Notes under the pieces: generated by a model
Seen by the model: only the letters and a program-made list of their open reading frames with translations
Databases searched by the model: none
Told to the model about the DNA's origin: nothing
Assembly (NCBI GenBank): GCA_900312665.1
Contig: ONZQ02000011.1
Coordinates: 1,078,459-1,142,458, forward strand
Reading direction: 5' to 3'
From: Cephalotrichum gorgonifer
Taxonomy: Eukaryota > Ascomycota > Sordariomycetes > Microascales > Microascaceae
DNA length: 64,000 nucleotides
Made by a program: the position numbers and the translations under genes
Shown: piece by piece, positions 36,106 through 47,887 of the stretch
Position numbering within the stretch: position 1 is the stretch's first letter
How the letters are laid out: each line of letters begins with the position of its first letter

Positions 36106-38088
36106 ATGGCGATGAGTAAGTTCTGACCGCCTCCTGTCTTGCCCCTCCTCGCCTCTTGATACGACCCCGCTAACTTCCATGTTCGCTCCTAGACCTTGAT
36201 ATGTCGAACGGTATGCACGATGAGCTCCCATCCTACCGCCTCGCCGCTCCCTACTGACTCTGCGATCTGCAGCGGCGTTCATGAAGGACGACCAAGGCCG
36301 GCCCTTTATCGTGGTTCGAGAGTATGCATTCTCCCTCCCTCCGGCCCCCCGCCCCCCCTTTCCTCCCCCGGAACGATCTAGCCCGACTTCCAGACAAAAA
36401 CCCCATGCCCCCTCCCCCTCTACTAACTCTGCATCAGCCAGGGAAAGAAGAAGCGTCAGTTCGGAAACGAAGCAGTCAAGTCCCACATCCTCGCGGCGAG
36501 AACCGTTGCCGACATCGTCAAGACGTCGCTGGGCCCCCGCGGCCTCGACAAGATCCTCATATCCCCCGATGGCGACATCACCGTGACGAACGACGGAGCG
36601 ACGATATTGCAGCAGATGGAGGTCACCAACCACGTGGCGAAGCTGCTGGTGGAGCTCTCAAAGTCGCAGGATGACGAGATAGGAGACGGCACCACCGGCG
36701 TCGTCGTCCTGGCCGGCGCCCTGCTCGAGCAGGCCGCAGAGCTCATCGACAAGGGCATCCACCCCATCCGCATCGCCGACGGCTACGACCAGGCCTGCGA
36801 CATCGCCGTGGCGGAGCTCGACAAGATCTCGGACGTCATCGAGTTCTCGAGGGAGGAGAAGACCAACCTCTTCAAGGTCGCGCGGACGAGCCTGGGCAGC
36901 AAGATCGTCTCCAAGGCCCACGACCAGTTCGCCCACATCGCCGTCGACGCCGTCCTCTCCGTCGCCGACCTCGAGCGCAAGGACGTCGACTTCGAGCTCA
37001 TCAAGGTCGACGGCAAGGTCGGCGGCTCCCTCGAGGACTCCATCCTCGTCAACGGCGTCATCATCGACAAGGACTTCTCCCACCCCCAGATGCCCTCCGA
37101 GGTCAGGGACGCCAAGATCGCCATCCTCACCTGTCCGTTCGAGCCCCCAAAGCCCAAGACGAAGCACAAGCTCGAGATCACAAACGTCGAAGAGTTCAAG
37201 AAGCTGCAGGCCTACGAGAGCGAGAAGTTCATCACCATGATCAAGCAGGTCAAGGACACCGGCGCCAACCTCGCCATCTGCCAGTGGGGCTTCGACGACG
37301 AGGCGAACCACCTCCTGCTCCAGAACAAGCTGCCCGCCGTTCGATGGGTGGGCGGCCCCGAGATCGAGCTGATCGCCATCGCGACCAACGGACGCATCGT
37401 CCCACGCTTCGAGGACCTGACGGCCGAGAAGCTCGGTACCGCCGGTATCGTGAGGGAGATGTCATTCGGCACGACGAGGGAAAAGATGCTGGTCATTGAG
37501 GAGTGCGCAAACACCCGTGCCGTGACCGTGTTCGTCCGCGGAAGCAACAAGATGGTAAGCACCTAGGATCTGTCTGGGATCTGGTACCCCTTAGCACATA
37601 TGCTGACAACCCTTTTTTTTTTCAAGATCATCGACGAGGCGAAGCGATCCCTCCACGACGCCCTCTGCGTCGTCAGGAACCTCGTCCGCGACAACCGCGT
37701 CGTCTACGGCGGCGGCGCGGCCGAGATCGCCTGCTCCCTCGCGGTCGAGGACGCGGCCGTCAAGACGCCCGGCCTGGCGCAGTACGCCATGCGCGCCTTC
37801 TCCGAGGCGCTCGACGCGGTCCCCATGGCGCTGGCGCAGAACAGCGGCCTCAACCCCATCTCCACGCTGGCGGAGGTCAAGAGCCAGCAGGCCAAGGCCA
37901 GCCCCGACCAGAGGGGCAGGTTCGGCGTCGACTGCATGGGCAGGGGCGACAACGACATGAAGGAGGCCTTCGTGATCGACCCACTCATCGGGAAGAAGCA
38001 GCAGCTGCAGCTCGCGACGCAGCTTTGCCGCATGGTGTTGAAGATTAATAACGTTATTATGGCCGGCGCGGGCGAGGATGACTTTTAG
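36106..38088 (+). CDS. CCT5: T-complex chaperonin subunit epsilon (CCT5)
   Basis: One of eight subunits of the cytosolic TRiC/CCT ring that folds actin, tubulin and WD40 proteins using ATP. The five exons are 36106-36115 (10 nt), 36193-36210 (18 nt), 36273-36321, 36438-37554 and 37627-38088. They give 551 residues, within the usual CCT5 range. The N-terminus reads MAMNLDMSNAAFMKDD once spliced. Group II chaperonin motifs are clear: TSLGPRGLDKIL, TVTNDGATIL and DDEIGDGTTGVVVLAG, the last holding the catalytic Asp region. The epsilon-type stretch KGIHPIRIADGYDQA follows. The C-terminal GGGAAEIACSL and INNVIMAGAGEDDF end is also typical. The two tiny first exons are supported by reading-frame continuity across three introns. 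The 3' UTR contains a 20-N assembly gap. Confidence 0.97.
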
Positions 38089-38742
38089 GTTTATTGATTA
38101 GATGAAGCATGGGTGTNNNNNNNNNNNNNNNNNNNNCGAATGGAAAGACCAAAAAAGACGGGCGGATTTAATCTCACGGGAAAGGATATATACCATGGCA
38201 GTCGGTATGGTGGAATAGATCGATGAAGAAATGTATCACGCTTTCGTCATATGCAATTGGCTTCTTTTTGTAACAATGCCACCTACCTACCTTGCCTCTC
38301 CGAGAGTTCTCGCGCCGGAGCTCCTTGTAGTACCGGTAGTTCTGGGCGGAAGGGAAGAAATCCCCCTTTATTGTGCGTCTCGGGCTGGAAATCTATCGTC
38401 ACATCCGGAAAAAAAGGGCGGGGGGGCTTCGAGGGGGGATAGATCTTTGAAGACGACAAGACAACACCAAAACCAAAACATTCGAAAAGTTAAGAACGGA
38501 GTCTTTCGTGTTACAATGGACCAAACGTAAACCTACACCCGAAATAAAGTCGCACAACACACAGCCCATCTCATCCTTCATCCCCCCCCCCCAACTTCCC
38601 CCCCTAGTATCCTTATCCTACTCCCTCTCTGCTCCCTTCCTCGACCTGGTATTAGACGAATATGCGCGAAAAAAGAAAAAAAAAACTCCAATCTCCCCTC
38701 CTCCCGTCCCCCTCCCCTCCCAGCTTCATCTCAACCCCCTCC
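38089..38742. other. Convergent 3' region between CCT5 and FAA
   Basis: Holds the 3' UTRs of two converging genes, the assembly gap at 38117-38136 and a C11 run at 38582-38592. No gene seen. Confidence 0.65.
38117..38136. other. Assembly gap (20 N)
   Basis: Twenty consecutive N, just after the CCT5 stop codon. A fixed round size suggests a scaffolder placeholder, so the true length here is unknown. Confidence 0.97.
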
Positions 38743-41166
38743 TCACGCCTTGATCTTCGCAAAGGCATCCTTTAGCTTCTGGCCGTACTTCTCCCTAACA
38801 GCCCTCCTGTTGACCTTTTGCGTGGCCGTCACGAGTCCCTAGAACAAACGGGTTAGTAAAAAAAATGAACCTCTATGAGGGCGGCTTGGCCATGAAGCCA
38901 GCTTATAAAGGGGCCGGAAAAAGGAAACTCACGTTGATGGGCGTCCACTCCTCGTCCGTAAGCACGACCGACGCAATCATCTCGATGGGCACGAGCCCCG
39001 CCCTCTTGGCCTGCGCGATCATGTCCTTGTACACGAGCGACACCATCTTGGGGTCGTCGTGCATGCTATGCTCGTCGATGCCTAGCTCGGCCGCCTTCTC
39101 CGCGAACAGCTTCTCGTTGGGGAAGATGATGGCGATGGGCTTCGACGCCTCCTCGCTGGCCTCGATCATGATGTTGTGCACGAAGTTGCTCCCGCGGTAG
39201 ATGGCCTCGAGCTTCTCCAGCGCGATGTACTCGCCGCCCTGCATCTTGACCAGGTTCTTGACGCGGTCCACCACCCTCAGGTGGCCCTCTGGCGTGAACT
39301 CGCCGATGTCGCCCGTCTTGAACCACCCGTCCGCCGTCTTCGCCTTGGCCGTCTCCTCGGGGTTGTTGTAGTACTCCTTGAACACGCTCGGCCCCTTAAT
39401 CCAGATCTCGCCCTGGGGCGGGCTCGACGTGGAGCTGTATCCGAGCTCGGGGATCGAGACGAGCTTCACGTCGATCGAGGCGGGGATCGGCCCGATGGCG
39501 TTGGAGGTGTACTCGAGCGGCGACCCGAGGGATCCCGTGGCGCCCGTCTCGGTCAGGCCATAGCCCGTGAGCATGGGCGCGACGACCAGGGACAGGAAGT
39601 GCTTGGTCCCGTCCGAGATGCCGCTAGCGCCGTTCATGATGAACCGGAGGCGGCCACCCGTCAACTCGCGCACCTTCTTGAACACGATGTTGTCTAAGGC
39701 CCCGCCGCCGGGAAGGCCCCGTGCAGTCATGAAGGTCTTGAAGTTGAAGGCACTCCAGAACAGAGTCCTCACAATGGAGCTGGACGCCTCTACCTTTTGC
39801 GTCACGCCCTTGCGGATAGTCTCCCAGACCTGCGGGACGCCGACGAGGACGGTGGGCCTGAGTTCGCGCATGTCACCGTAGCAGTTCTTTACCGAGACGT
39901 CCGAGAGTGTGCGGGGGCTGCCGAAGCCGAGAGTGCCGCCGATAGACAGGACGAGGTTCTCTAGAGCGAGCTCGAAGATGTGAGCCTGGGGGAGGTACGC
40001 CAGGATGACCTCCTTGTGGCTGACTGCCTCGTCAACACAGGCGAGGAGGCCGGCGACTAATAGGGGATGCAATGGTTAGCTCATAGCTTCTGGTAACACC
40101 ATGAAGAAAGAAAAAACTCACCGGCAGCGGTCATTGACAGGTGGGACATGGGAACACCCTTGGGCGAGCCTGAGGTACCCGAGGTATACATGAGACAGAA
40201 GAGGTCGTCGGTCTTAGGGGGCACAACATCAACAGGGTTCTTCTGCCCTATCTCGAGAAGCTCAGCGACGCTGAGTACCTTCAGGTCGGGGTACTCCTTC
40301 TTAAGCTGCTCAACCTCGGAGCCGTCGCCCTTGGCGAAGACGCTGTCCTCGTTGTACACCAGGAACTTGACGTTCTGCGCCTCCTTGATGGCGGGCGAGA
40401 CCGTCTTGATCAGCTGAGGGTCGACGTACATGGCGTTGACGTCGGAATTTAGGAGGGTGTGCTTGACGCCCTCGGGGCCGAGGGAGTCGTAGGCGGTGAC
40501 AATGGAAATGGATTGGGACGCGGAGGCATGGGCCATCGACAGCCAGTTCCGGCTATCAAAGGGAATTTGAATTAGTTCTTCGCCTCGATTCGGTATGGTG
40601 ACAGCGCGGGGGCCGCAAGACAAGTAGGCTGCGCAGAGAAAGAAAAAAAAAAGACCAACCAGGTCGACGTGTGGAAGTGCGCGCGGGGGATCGGGGGAGG
40701 AGACGAAGGGGAGAATTGGCACTTACCTAGTTGCCGCGAAAAGATGCAGCCTATCGCCAGCGTTCAAGCCGAGCGCCCTCATGCCGGCGCCGAGGGTGGT
40801 GGCATACTTGTAGTACTCCTTGTAGGTCATGAACTCGAACTTAGACAGCTCGAAGAGGGTCCACTCCTTGTCGACCTCGGTGACCTCGCCGTCGACCATC
40901 TTCTGCACCTTCTTCGTCTCGGTGTGGATCTTGACCAGCTTGCGGGTCCCCGTGGCGGGCTCATCGGGGTAGACCTCGTTGCCGCGCCTGATGACATCGT
41001 AGATGGTGTTGATGCCCTCGCGGGGGGAGGTTATGAGGCCGTCCTTGGCCGTGGGGTGGCGGCGCGGGTTCGTGTGGCCCTCGATGGGCTCGTAGCCGGG
41101 TGCCTCGATGGTATAGGGCGGCGAGTGCACCGGCTTCAGGGGCATGATCCCGTGCTTGTACGCCAT
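38743..41166 (-). CDS. FAA1: Long-chain acyl-CoA synthetase (Faa1/Faa4-like)
   Basis: Activates long-chain fatty acids to acyl-CoA with ATP for beta-oxidation, lipid synthesis and uptake by vectorial acylation. Exons are 41166-40727, 40552-40122, 40056-38933 and 38838-38743. They total 2091 nt, or 696 residues, a normal length for the family. The AMP-binding P-loop is LMYTSGTSGSPKGVPMSH. The adenylation core is LTGYGLTETGATGS. The substrate and AMP-contact region is GWFKTGDIGEF, followed by the fatty-acyl-CoA-synthetase signature around DRVKNLVKMQGGEYIALEK. The last exon adds GLVTATQKVNRRAV and ends FAKIKA*. The second exon boundary recreates FAATSRNWLSMAHAS. No peroxisomal SKL-type tail is present, so a cytosolic, ER or lipid-droplet site is more likely than the peroxisomal matrix. 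Two CCTCGG boxes lie about 450-470 bp upstream. Confidence 0.96.
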
Positions 41167-41618
41167 TGTGACGGTCGTTGTGTGGGGTGAACGGGGTTGT
41201 TGTTGTTGTGCGTTTGTGACGATGAAGCCAAGAGCTCGAGCGGGGACGAGATGGATCTCGTCGGAAGCTGTGGGCCAAGGCTCTCTGGTTGTCTAGGAGA
41301 GAATGGAAGGCCAGCAGCAAGCTTTGGCTTCCAGTTTAAAGAGGGATATGGGGAGGGGTGAGGGTAATGGTAGGAGATGCGCAAACGGGTGGATTGCGAT
41401 GGAAAAGGGTAATACGGAGGAGACGAGACGAGAGGTGAAATCTCGTCGATGTGGATGTTGCCAGGGGATATACAAGCAAGTAGCGCGAGCAAGGTACAAG
41501 GAGGCCGGAAATAAAGAGCTTCTCGTGGTAACATTTGGTTGCTGCGGTGGGTCCTGCTGATGTCACCTGTACAAGCAGGTACCAGGTGGGCTGTAGCTCG
41601 ATTAGGTATCCACATCCA

Positions 41619-41639
41619 CCGAGGAATTTATCACCGAGG
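41619..41639 (-). promoter_or_regulatory. Paired CCTCGG boxes, candidate FarA/Ctf1-type fatty-acid response sites
   Basis: CCGAGG occurs at 41619-41624 and again at 41634-41639, which read CCTCGG on the strand of the FAA gene. They lie 453-473 bp upstream of its start codon and 15 bp apart. CCTCGG is the established core bound by FarA/FarB (Aspergillus nidulans) and Ctf1 (Fusarium) at fatty-acid-inducible genes. The match to a fatty-acid-activating enzyme is suggestive, but binding is inferred. Confidence 0.5.
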
Positions 41640-42687
41640 TAGCTAGACCAGGATGTGACAGCTGATGGGGGCACTGGGGAGCCTGGGGATTCCAGCCACG
41701 TTTGGAGCGTAATTGCAGTTTCATACACCACTGTTTTGGTTGGCCAGAGCTCCCCGTGTTACAAACACATCATGGATACCTGCTCCTCCTGGGTAAAGAG
41801 CTTCGCCAGACCGAGATTCTCGTCCAAGTACTCTGAGCTTCCAGGTACAGGTTTGTCAGCAAACTCTTAGCCCAAAAGGACAGCTAGCAGCACAGGGCAG
41901 CATGAGAGGAGGCCGCGGGGCACGAAACACTATTGAGCAGAGTTAGGTCTCAAAGAGAAGTATTGGTTAATATCATATTGGTTCTTGGTTCTTGGTAACG
42001 GTGGCTGATCTGCTGCAGCTCCCCCTCAATGGCTCAACACGCCGAGCCAAGCAAGCCTGAGCCAATGGATGCAGGAGGGAAACTGCGCCCAGAGGGTGCA
42101 TTCTCAAATGGTCGACGCCGTTGTTGAGTTTAACCTCCACTGCAGGAGCCAAGAACCGCCATGTCACTCCCTCCCCCCCCCCTTCTCCGCATCGTCTAAA
42201 ACAGGCAGGAAACGAATCTGTCCGGTCTTGAGACTACTGAGCCAGCCAGGTGAGAGATTCGTACTGGAGAAGTACTTGTACGAGCCCAGGCAGACCCCCG
42301 GGTATCGTGTGCCAAGGGCCCTAAATACTGAATCGGCACAGTGTGCCACCGATCTACTCGTAGGAGGATGGATAGTTGGATACATGCCCTCACTTCCAAG
42401 CGCGTCTCCAGAGGGTCATGGTACCTATTAGGCGGACATAGCAAGCTCTCGGAAACAACGGAGACAACGGAGACGTGTCGCCGGCATGTATCTCCAACGA
42501 GACATGTGCTGCCATGTCAGCCTCGGAACCCCATGTTGCGTAATGCCTGCAGCCGACGATGGAGGGAGTAATAAGGTGCTGACTGCTCGCATTATTCAGC
42601 GTGGAAAACGAGATATGGGCGATGAGAAGTGGAACATCGCTCGTGAGAATAGTAATAATCCAATACCCCTGCTGCCTGCCTGGGTAG

Positions 42688-42701
42688 TACAAGTACTTGT
42701 A
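42688..42701. repeat. 14-bp perfect palindrome of the dispersed octamer family
   Basis: Overlapping TACAAGTA and TACTTGTA make a perfect 14-bp palindrome. It is the most symmetric member of the octamer family scattered through the gene-free DNA of this window. Confidence 0.8.
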
Positions 42702-43866
42702 GCTCTTAGTGGAGCAGACAGGGAGGGGCAAGGGACTGACCAACCATCAAATACCCATAAAAGTAGTTGTATAAGCGCACAAGAGGCGCCGAGGACGAGA
42801 AAAAGAGGCTAAAATGCCAAGAGAAAACACGACCCTTTCTTTCCTCTAGCTAATTTCCTCTGGTTGCGCCCACTGTAACTCGGCAAATTATCGATATTTA
42901 ATACCTACTTGTTTAGCATCGCCTAAACCACATCCGAGCCTTGGCTGTTGCCCCTCCCATAGCATGTGACATCCGTTAAAAGTACAGGCATGTACAAGCG
43001 TTAATACGATACGGTTTGGTTGCAATGGTCTATTAAAAGTTATAAGGGTAGTCTCTACGAGAGGGGAAGGCAGGGCGGGATGAAACCATCAATCGCCGAA
43101 TGGGCCTCGGAGTCCCATCAGGATCCATATATTCTAGTATGATCTACCATCTGAACAATCTTCGAGAACGATGCCGCTCTCGCCCGCCGACAGCCGCCCT
43201 CCCGACCACCTCTGGCTTCCCACATTTCACACATGACCACGCCCACTCAGGTCTCTCCTCTGCCCCCCTCATCTCATGCTTGCTTGAGGTCTGGTCATGA
43301 GGAGGGGAAATCCGGGGTATGCGGGGAATATTGAAGCAGGCAAGGGAAGACCTAGCAGCTGCCAAGGGCACTACGCCAGGCCCAATACGGAAGATCGTTT
43401 ACTTGGCCAAGACTAGAGCGTGTGTGCACAGCCACCTTGACCCCCGTCCACCTCCAGATTTGACCTTAGTACTCGTACTTGGCATCGCAGAGCTGTATTT
43501 TCGCCAATGGGTATGAGCACTTACACTCATGCTTTGTCCTACACCACGAGTAGGGATGAGATGCCCGACTCAAAGATCCATCCCTCTCTTCTGTAGTCCC
43601 ATGATTGTACAAACATTGATGAGAGTGTTACAGACTCACACAAACAAGCACACAAACTGATCGACAAACCCCACAAGTAACCGTAGTATTCCTTTTTTAT
43701 TACTCTCGTAGTATCCATGGCAAACCCTTTTACCGCCACATATATATCCTAAGCGTAACCCCATTACGCTTCAAGGACCGAGATAAAAGTCCTCGTGTCT
43801 GTTCAGTCATCCTCCTCCTTCGAGATCAACCCTAGAAGTCGGCCGACAGGCCAAAATGACACCCAT

Positions 43867-46800
43867 TTAAGCAGAGCCGTTCAAGCCCTCCCTGACCGCG
43901 GCGAGAATCAGCTCCTTCGCCTTCTCAACGCCTTCCTTGCTACCGACGACCTCGATCGGCTCGCCGTTGTTCTCCCTCGGCACCGTGATCTTGCACCCGC
44001 TCTGGCTCCTGATGCTCTTCACCTTGCTGCCGCCGGGGCCGATGATGAACCTGTTCGTGCTGGGGTCGGGGAGGACCAAGAGGCCAGTCGTGTCGTGCTT
44101 GGATGCCTGTTCCAGCGCCGCCTGAATGGCCTTCTTCGCCTTCTCGACGTTCTCCGCCGATCCGCGGAGCACCCAGGGGATGTCGCCCTCCTCGCCCGAA
44201 GTGACGCTCTGCACAACCGTCCACGAGTGAGCGTCCGACGCTGTGTCCTCATCGTCGGTGATGAGGGGCAGCGAGCCGCCGTTCGCACGCGTCGTCTCGG
44301 GCTTGGCAGGGATCGCCTGGCCCGCGTGGTCCACGGTGACTGACCAATCATTCCTCAGCTTGCGGAAGAACTGCCCGTTGTTGGAGACGGCGTGGTGCGC
44401 CGCCCGCGGCACCTGCACGGTCTCTCCCTCCTGCTCCTTGACGAGCGTCTCGATGTGCTTCTTGGCGGCCTGAACCTTCTCCGGCAGTCCCGAGATCTTG
44501 ACGCCTGTCTTGCCCTCGCCCTGGCGGGGGATGTCGATGGAGACCTCGAACTTGGCCTCCATCTGGCGCTTGACGTCGCCGCCGCGACCGATAAGGGACC
44601 TATGCTTGTCGGTTGGGACATCGATGACCTCCGTGACCTGGCTCTCCCACTCCGTGACCTTGGCCTGGATGGCCTCGATGATCTTGTCCACCACCGACGA
44701 TGGGCCTTCGACCTTGATGCTGTTGCCGTCCGCGTCCTGCTTAGGGAACTGGATAGTCCTGGCTAGTTCTCGGCGGTCATCAGACCCGCCGGCGCTCACA
44801 ACCAGGTTGCGAAGGTTAGATCCTAAAGAGCCTGTTAGCGACAACTGCAACAAAGTGGAGGTGACATCTCTCCGAGCAACGTACCTCCGGGCCCGATGAG
44901 CGACCTATGGTGCTTGCGGTCTACGTCAATGGTCTTGACAACGGTGTCGTCGAAGACCGACTTCTTCTGTTCAATGATCTTCTTCGCAGCCGCCACTTGC
45001 TCCTTGGTTCCCTTGACCAGGACCTCCACAGTCTCAGCGCCCCTGTCGGCGGGGATATCAATCTTGGCACCAGTGGAGAGGCGCAAGTCCTCCAACGCGG
45101 AGCCTCCCTGTCCAATCAAGGACGGGACCTGCTTCTGCTGGATCGTCACGGTAGCCGTGAAGGAGTTGTCCTTAAGGTACTGGTAGAGAGAGAACAGCTC
45201 GTCGCGGGCTCCATCAGCACCCCTGCTCGGCCCTCGGATCACGACCTCGTCGGGACCCTGCTGGCGCTTGGGCTTGCTGCCGGCATCGCTCGACGCATCG
45301 GTGCCCTGGTCCTCGGAAGAAGCAGCAGCCTTGGCCGACCGCGGGAAGAAGATGAGCACCTTGTAACGATCCTGGAGCCTGTTGATCTGGACTCCCTCCT
45401 TGCCAATGAGCTCCCGGTGGAACTTGGAGTCGATCTTGAGCGAGTGGGAAGTCTCATCGGACCAGTTACGGCCGAGGGAGAGAATGTGCGACTTGGCCGC
45501 CTCAGCCTTGGCCTTGGGCCCCTTGAGCTCGACCTTGCCATCTTGGACCTGGATCTCGACGTCAAACTTGTCTCGGAGGTCCCTGATGTTGCTGCCACCC
45601 TTTCCGATCAGGTGGTTGGCGAACTTCTGCGGGAAGTCAAACGACAGCGTGAAGCCACGCTCCTTCTCATCCTCCTTCGCCTGCTCGACCCACTCTCCAA
45701 TCTTGGTGGCCAAGGTGCTGACAGCGGAAGCGGGACCTCGGAGTGTGACCTTGGTTCCGGCCGACGACACTCGAATGGGGATCTGCTGCTCAGACCGACG
45801 GCGGTCCTGCTCGCCCTTGATGAATCGTCGAAGTCTCTCATGGAATCTAGACAATCTGGTAAGCACAAAGTGTCCTAGTACGTTAGTGGTGAGTGGGGGG
45901 GCGGAACCTACTTCAATGGGACGTCAATAGAGACGGCGTCAATCTGCTCCTGCTGGCTAACAAGCTCAATGATGTGCTTCCGGGCCTCCTCGAGGCTCTT
46001 CTGGAAGAGCTTGACCTCATCCTTCGAGGGCGCCGTCTTGGGGACCTCGAATGACGAATCGTCCGACTGGCCCTCATAGACAAGAACGACAGGGACACCA
46101 GTCTCGGAAGCCTCAGGAACCACAACATGCACTCCGAAGTTCTCGCGGACGCGAGGGGCCACATCCTTGCTAATGTGGGCGTGGAAGAACGGGTCGACCG
46201 GAACAGAAGCTATCCGCGACGGAGGGTGCCCGTTCATGATGGCCGTGATCTCGGATTGCGCCCGGATCGAATTCTTCCCATCGCGGGAGTAGATCTCCCA
46301 GGGAAGGGCCCCATGCTCGGAGAAAGGGGTGTTAATGTGGGTCTGGTAGGTTGACTCGAGTCGCGCAATCTCCTTGCGCTTGCGTAGGTAGCGGGTGACG
46401 TTCCGGGCATGGACGGCCGCACCGTCGGGGGCGCCACGGTGGAAGCGCGAGATGTCGATGTTCGAGCACTGCATCCCCACGGCGAGATCCATGGCCCTTT
46501 CCAGGGCATCGGGCACCTTCTCGGGGGGTCCAATTACAGTAACCAGGTCCTCATCGTCCTTAAGGGGCAGGAGGAGAGTGCAGCCGGTATCGGCAAAGAA
46601 CTCCTCGATGGGTATGCCCTGCTTTCCAATGATGAACTGGTGTCGGCCGTGCTGAACGGAGAACTGCTCCAGCTTAAGTTGGCGTCGCAGATCTTCAGCG
46701 AGCTGCTCGATGGCGGCGCGGGCCCTCTGAACGGAGGCACGGTCTCCGGCAAGGGAGATGTGCTCCTCGAGGTCTTCAGTGGAGAAGGCGAGGGGCTCTC

Positions 46801-47887
46801 CGGGGTTGGGAACGGTAGGGATCGGCTGCGACGTGAAAGGACGGTGGCGCGGTACGTTGATCTTGACCCCGTTCTCTTCCTCGAGACCCTGAACTCGGGC
46901 GTTCCGGGGGCCGGCGATGAAGGGGTAGAACTCGGCAGGGATGCCTCGCACCTTGGTCTGAGTGTTGGCGGAGCGCTCGTTCACAATCTTGAGAATCTCG
47001 TCGCGAGCAGAGGCAGCAGAGAGGGTATTACCCTCAATGTTCACAATGATCTCAGCGTCGTCGTCGTCGTCAAGGCCGGCCTGGGTATCCTCCAGTTTGG
47101 GCAGGTTGATCCTGGCTCCGGTGCGTTCCTGGATGCCCTTGATGGTCGAGCCCTGTTTGCCGATGATATGGGCGCGGCAAGACTGCGGGATGGAGATGGG
47201 GACAGTGGTCTGAAGCAGGTTCGTCAGTATGACAATCAAAAGAATAAGGAGAGTAAAGTTGCGCAAGGAGGTTAGGAGAGGAAGTCGTACCTTGATGCCG
47301 ATTTGCCGGACCAAATCCTTCAGTGCCTGTTGAGCGACATCCTGTGGTCCAGTGGCATCAAACTTCAGTCTACCATTAGCAGCCGAGAACATGGTTATCT
47401 TGGCGCGGGATTTCCGGTTAATATCTCGAATGACATCGGGAATTGGGCGACGAAGTTCCTGCTTGGGGAGGATGTGATGGGGCTCGATGGTGATTGACTC
47501 GACATTCCGGCCAGGCAGGGTCACGGCCGGAGTGACCACCGGGCGAGCGGCAGCTCCATTGGTGCTGTCCTTGCCGCCGGACTTGGATCCCCAGGTCGGA
47601 ATGGCATTGGCAGGACCCTTGCCCTTGGAGGTGGCGGAAGCCGAGGCACCGAGTTCAGGGAAGAGCTCATGAGACTGAGTATCCAAAGGGGCCTTGTTCT
47701 TCTTGCCGGTACCAGTGGCCGTGGCAGCGTCGGATGGACCCCACGAGGGGACGGGGGCCTCGTTTTCGTTGGTGCCGGTAGAGAAGATCGGGGGCTCAGA
47801 CTCCTCGTCGGGGGTCTCGACAAAGGCTTGGTGGGAGATGGCATGTTCCTGGGCCATCCTCTCGGCAGCAGACATTTCGGAAGCCAT
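43867..47887 (-). CDS. SCP160: Vigilin/Scp160-like multi-KH RNA-binding protein
   Basis: A large polysome- and ER-associated RNA-binding protein. Yeast Scp160 affects mRNA translation, codon-dependent tRNA recycling and ploidy control. Exons are 47887-47291, 47209-45912, 45855-44885 and 44822-43867. They total 3822 nt, or 1273 residues, matching vigilins. A low-complexity N-terminus (about 1-130) precedes a long array of KH modules. Good GxxG loops are visible in HIIGKQGSTIK, FIIGKQGIPIE, HLIGKGGSNIR, ELIGKEGVQIN, SLIGQGGSALE, SLIGPGGSNLR (rebuilt across a splice), SLIGRGGDVKR and FIIGPGGSKVK. Others, such as FIAGPRNARVQ, are degenerate, as is usual in this family. The protein stops at NGSA*. 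The first intron is 81 nt, a multiple of three without a stop, so its retention would be translatable. Splicing is favoured because it has a good donor, a CTGAC branch and a TTCAG acceptor. Confidence 0.95.

Larger units (their letters stand above)
41167..43866. other. Intergenic, FAA promoter side and SCP160 3' side
   Basis: Both neighbours are on the minus strand. The part next to FAA holds two CCGAGG boxes (41619-41624, 41634-41639). A 14-bp perfect palindrome made of overlapping TACAAGTA and TACTTGTA lies at 42688-42701, and further octamers are at 42273, 42355 and 43470. No gene recognised. Open frames up to 130 codons show no domain. Confidence 0.6.

Noticed and set aside
36658..37311. 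Long antisense open frame inside CCT5
   Set aside because: Shadow of GC-biased third positions in a conserved gene.
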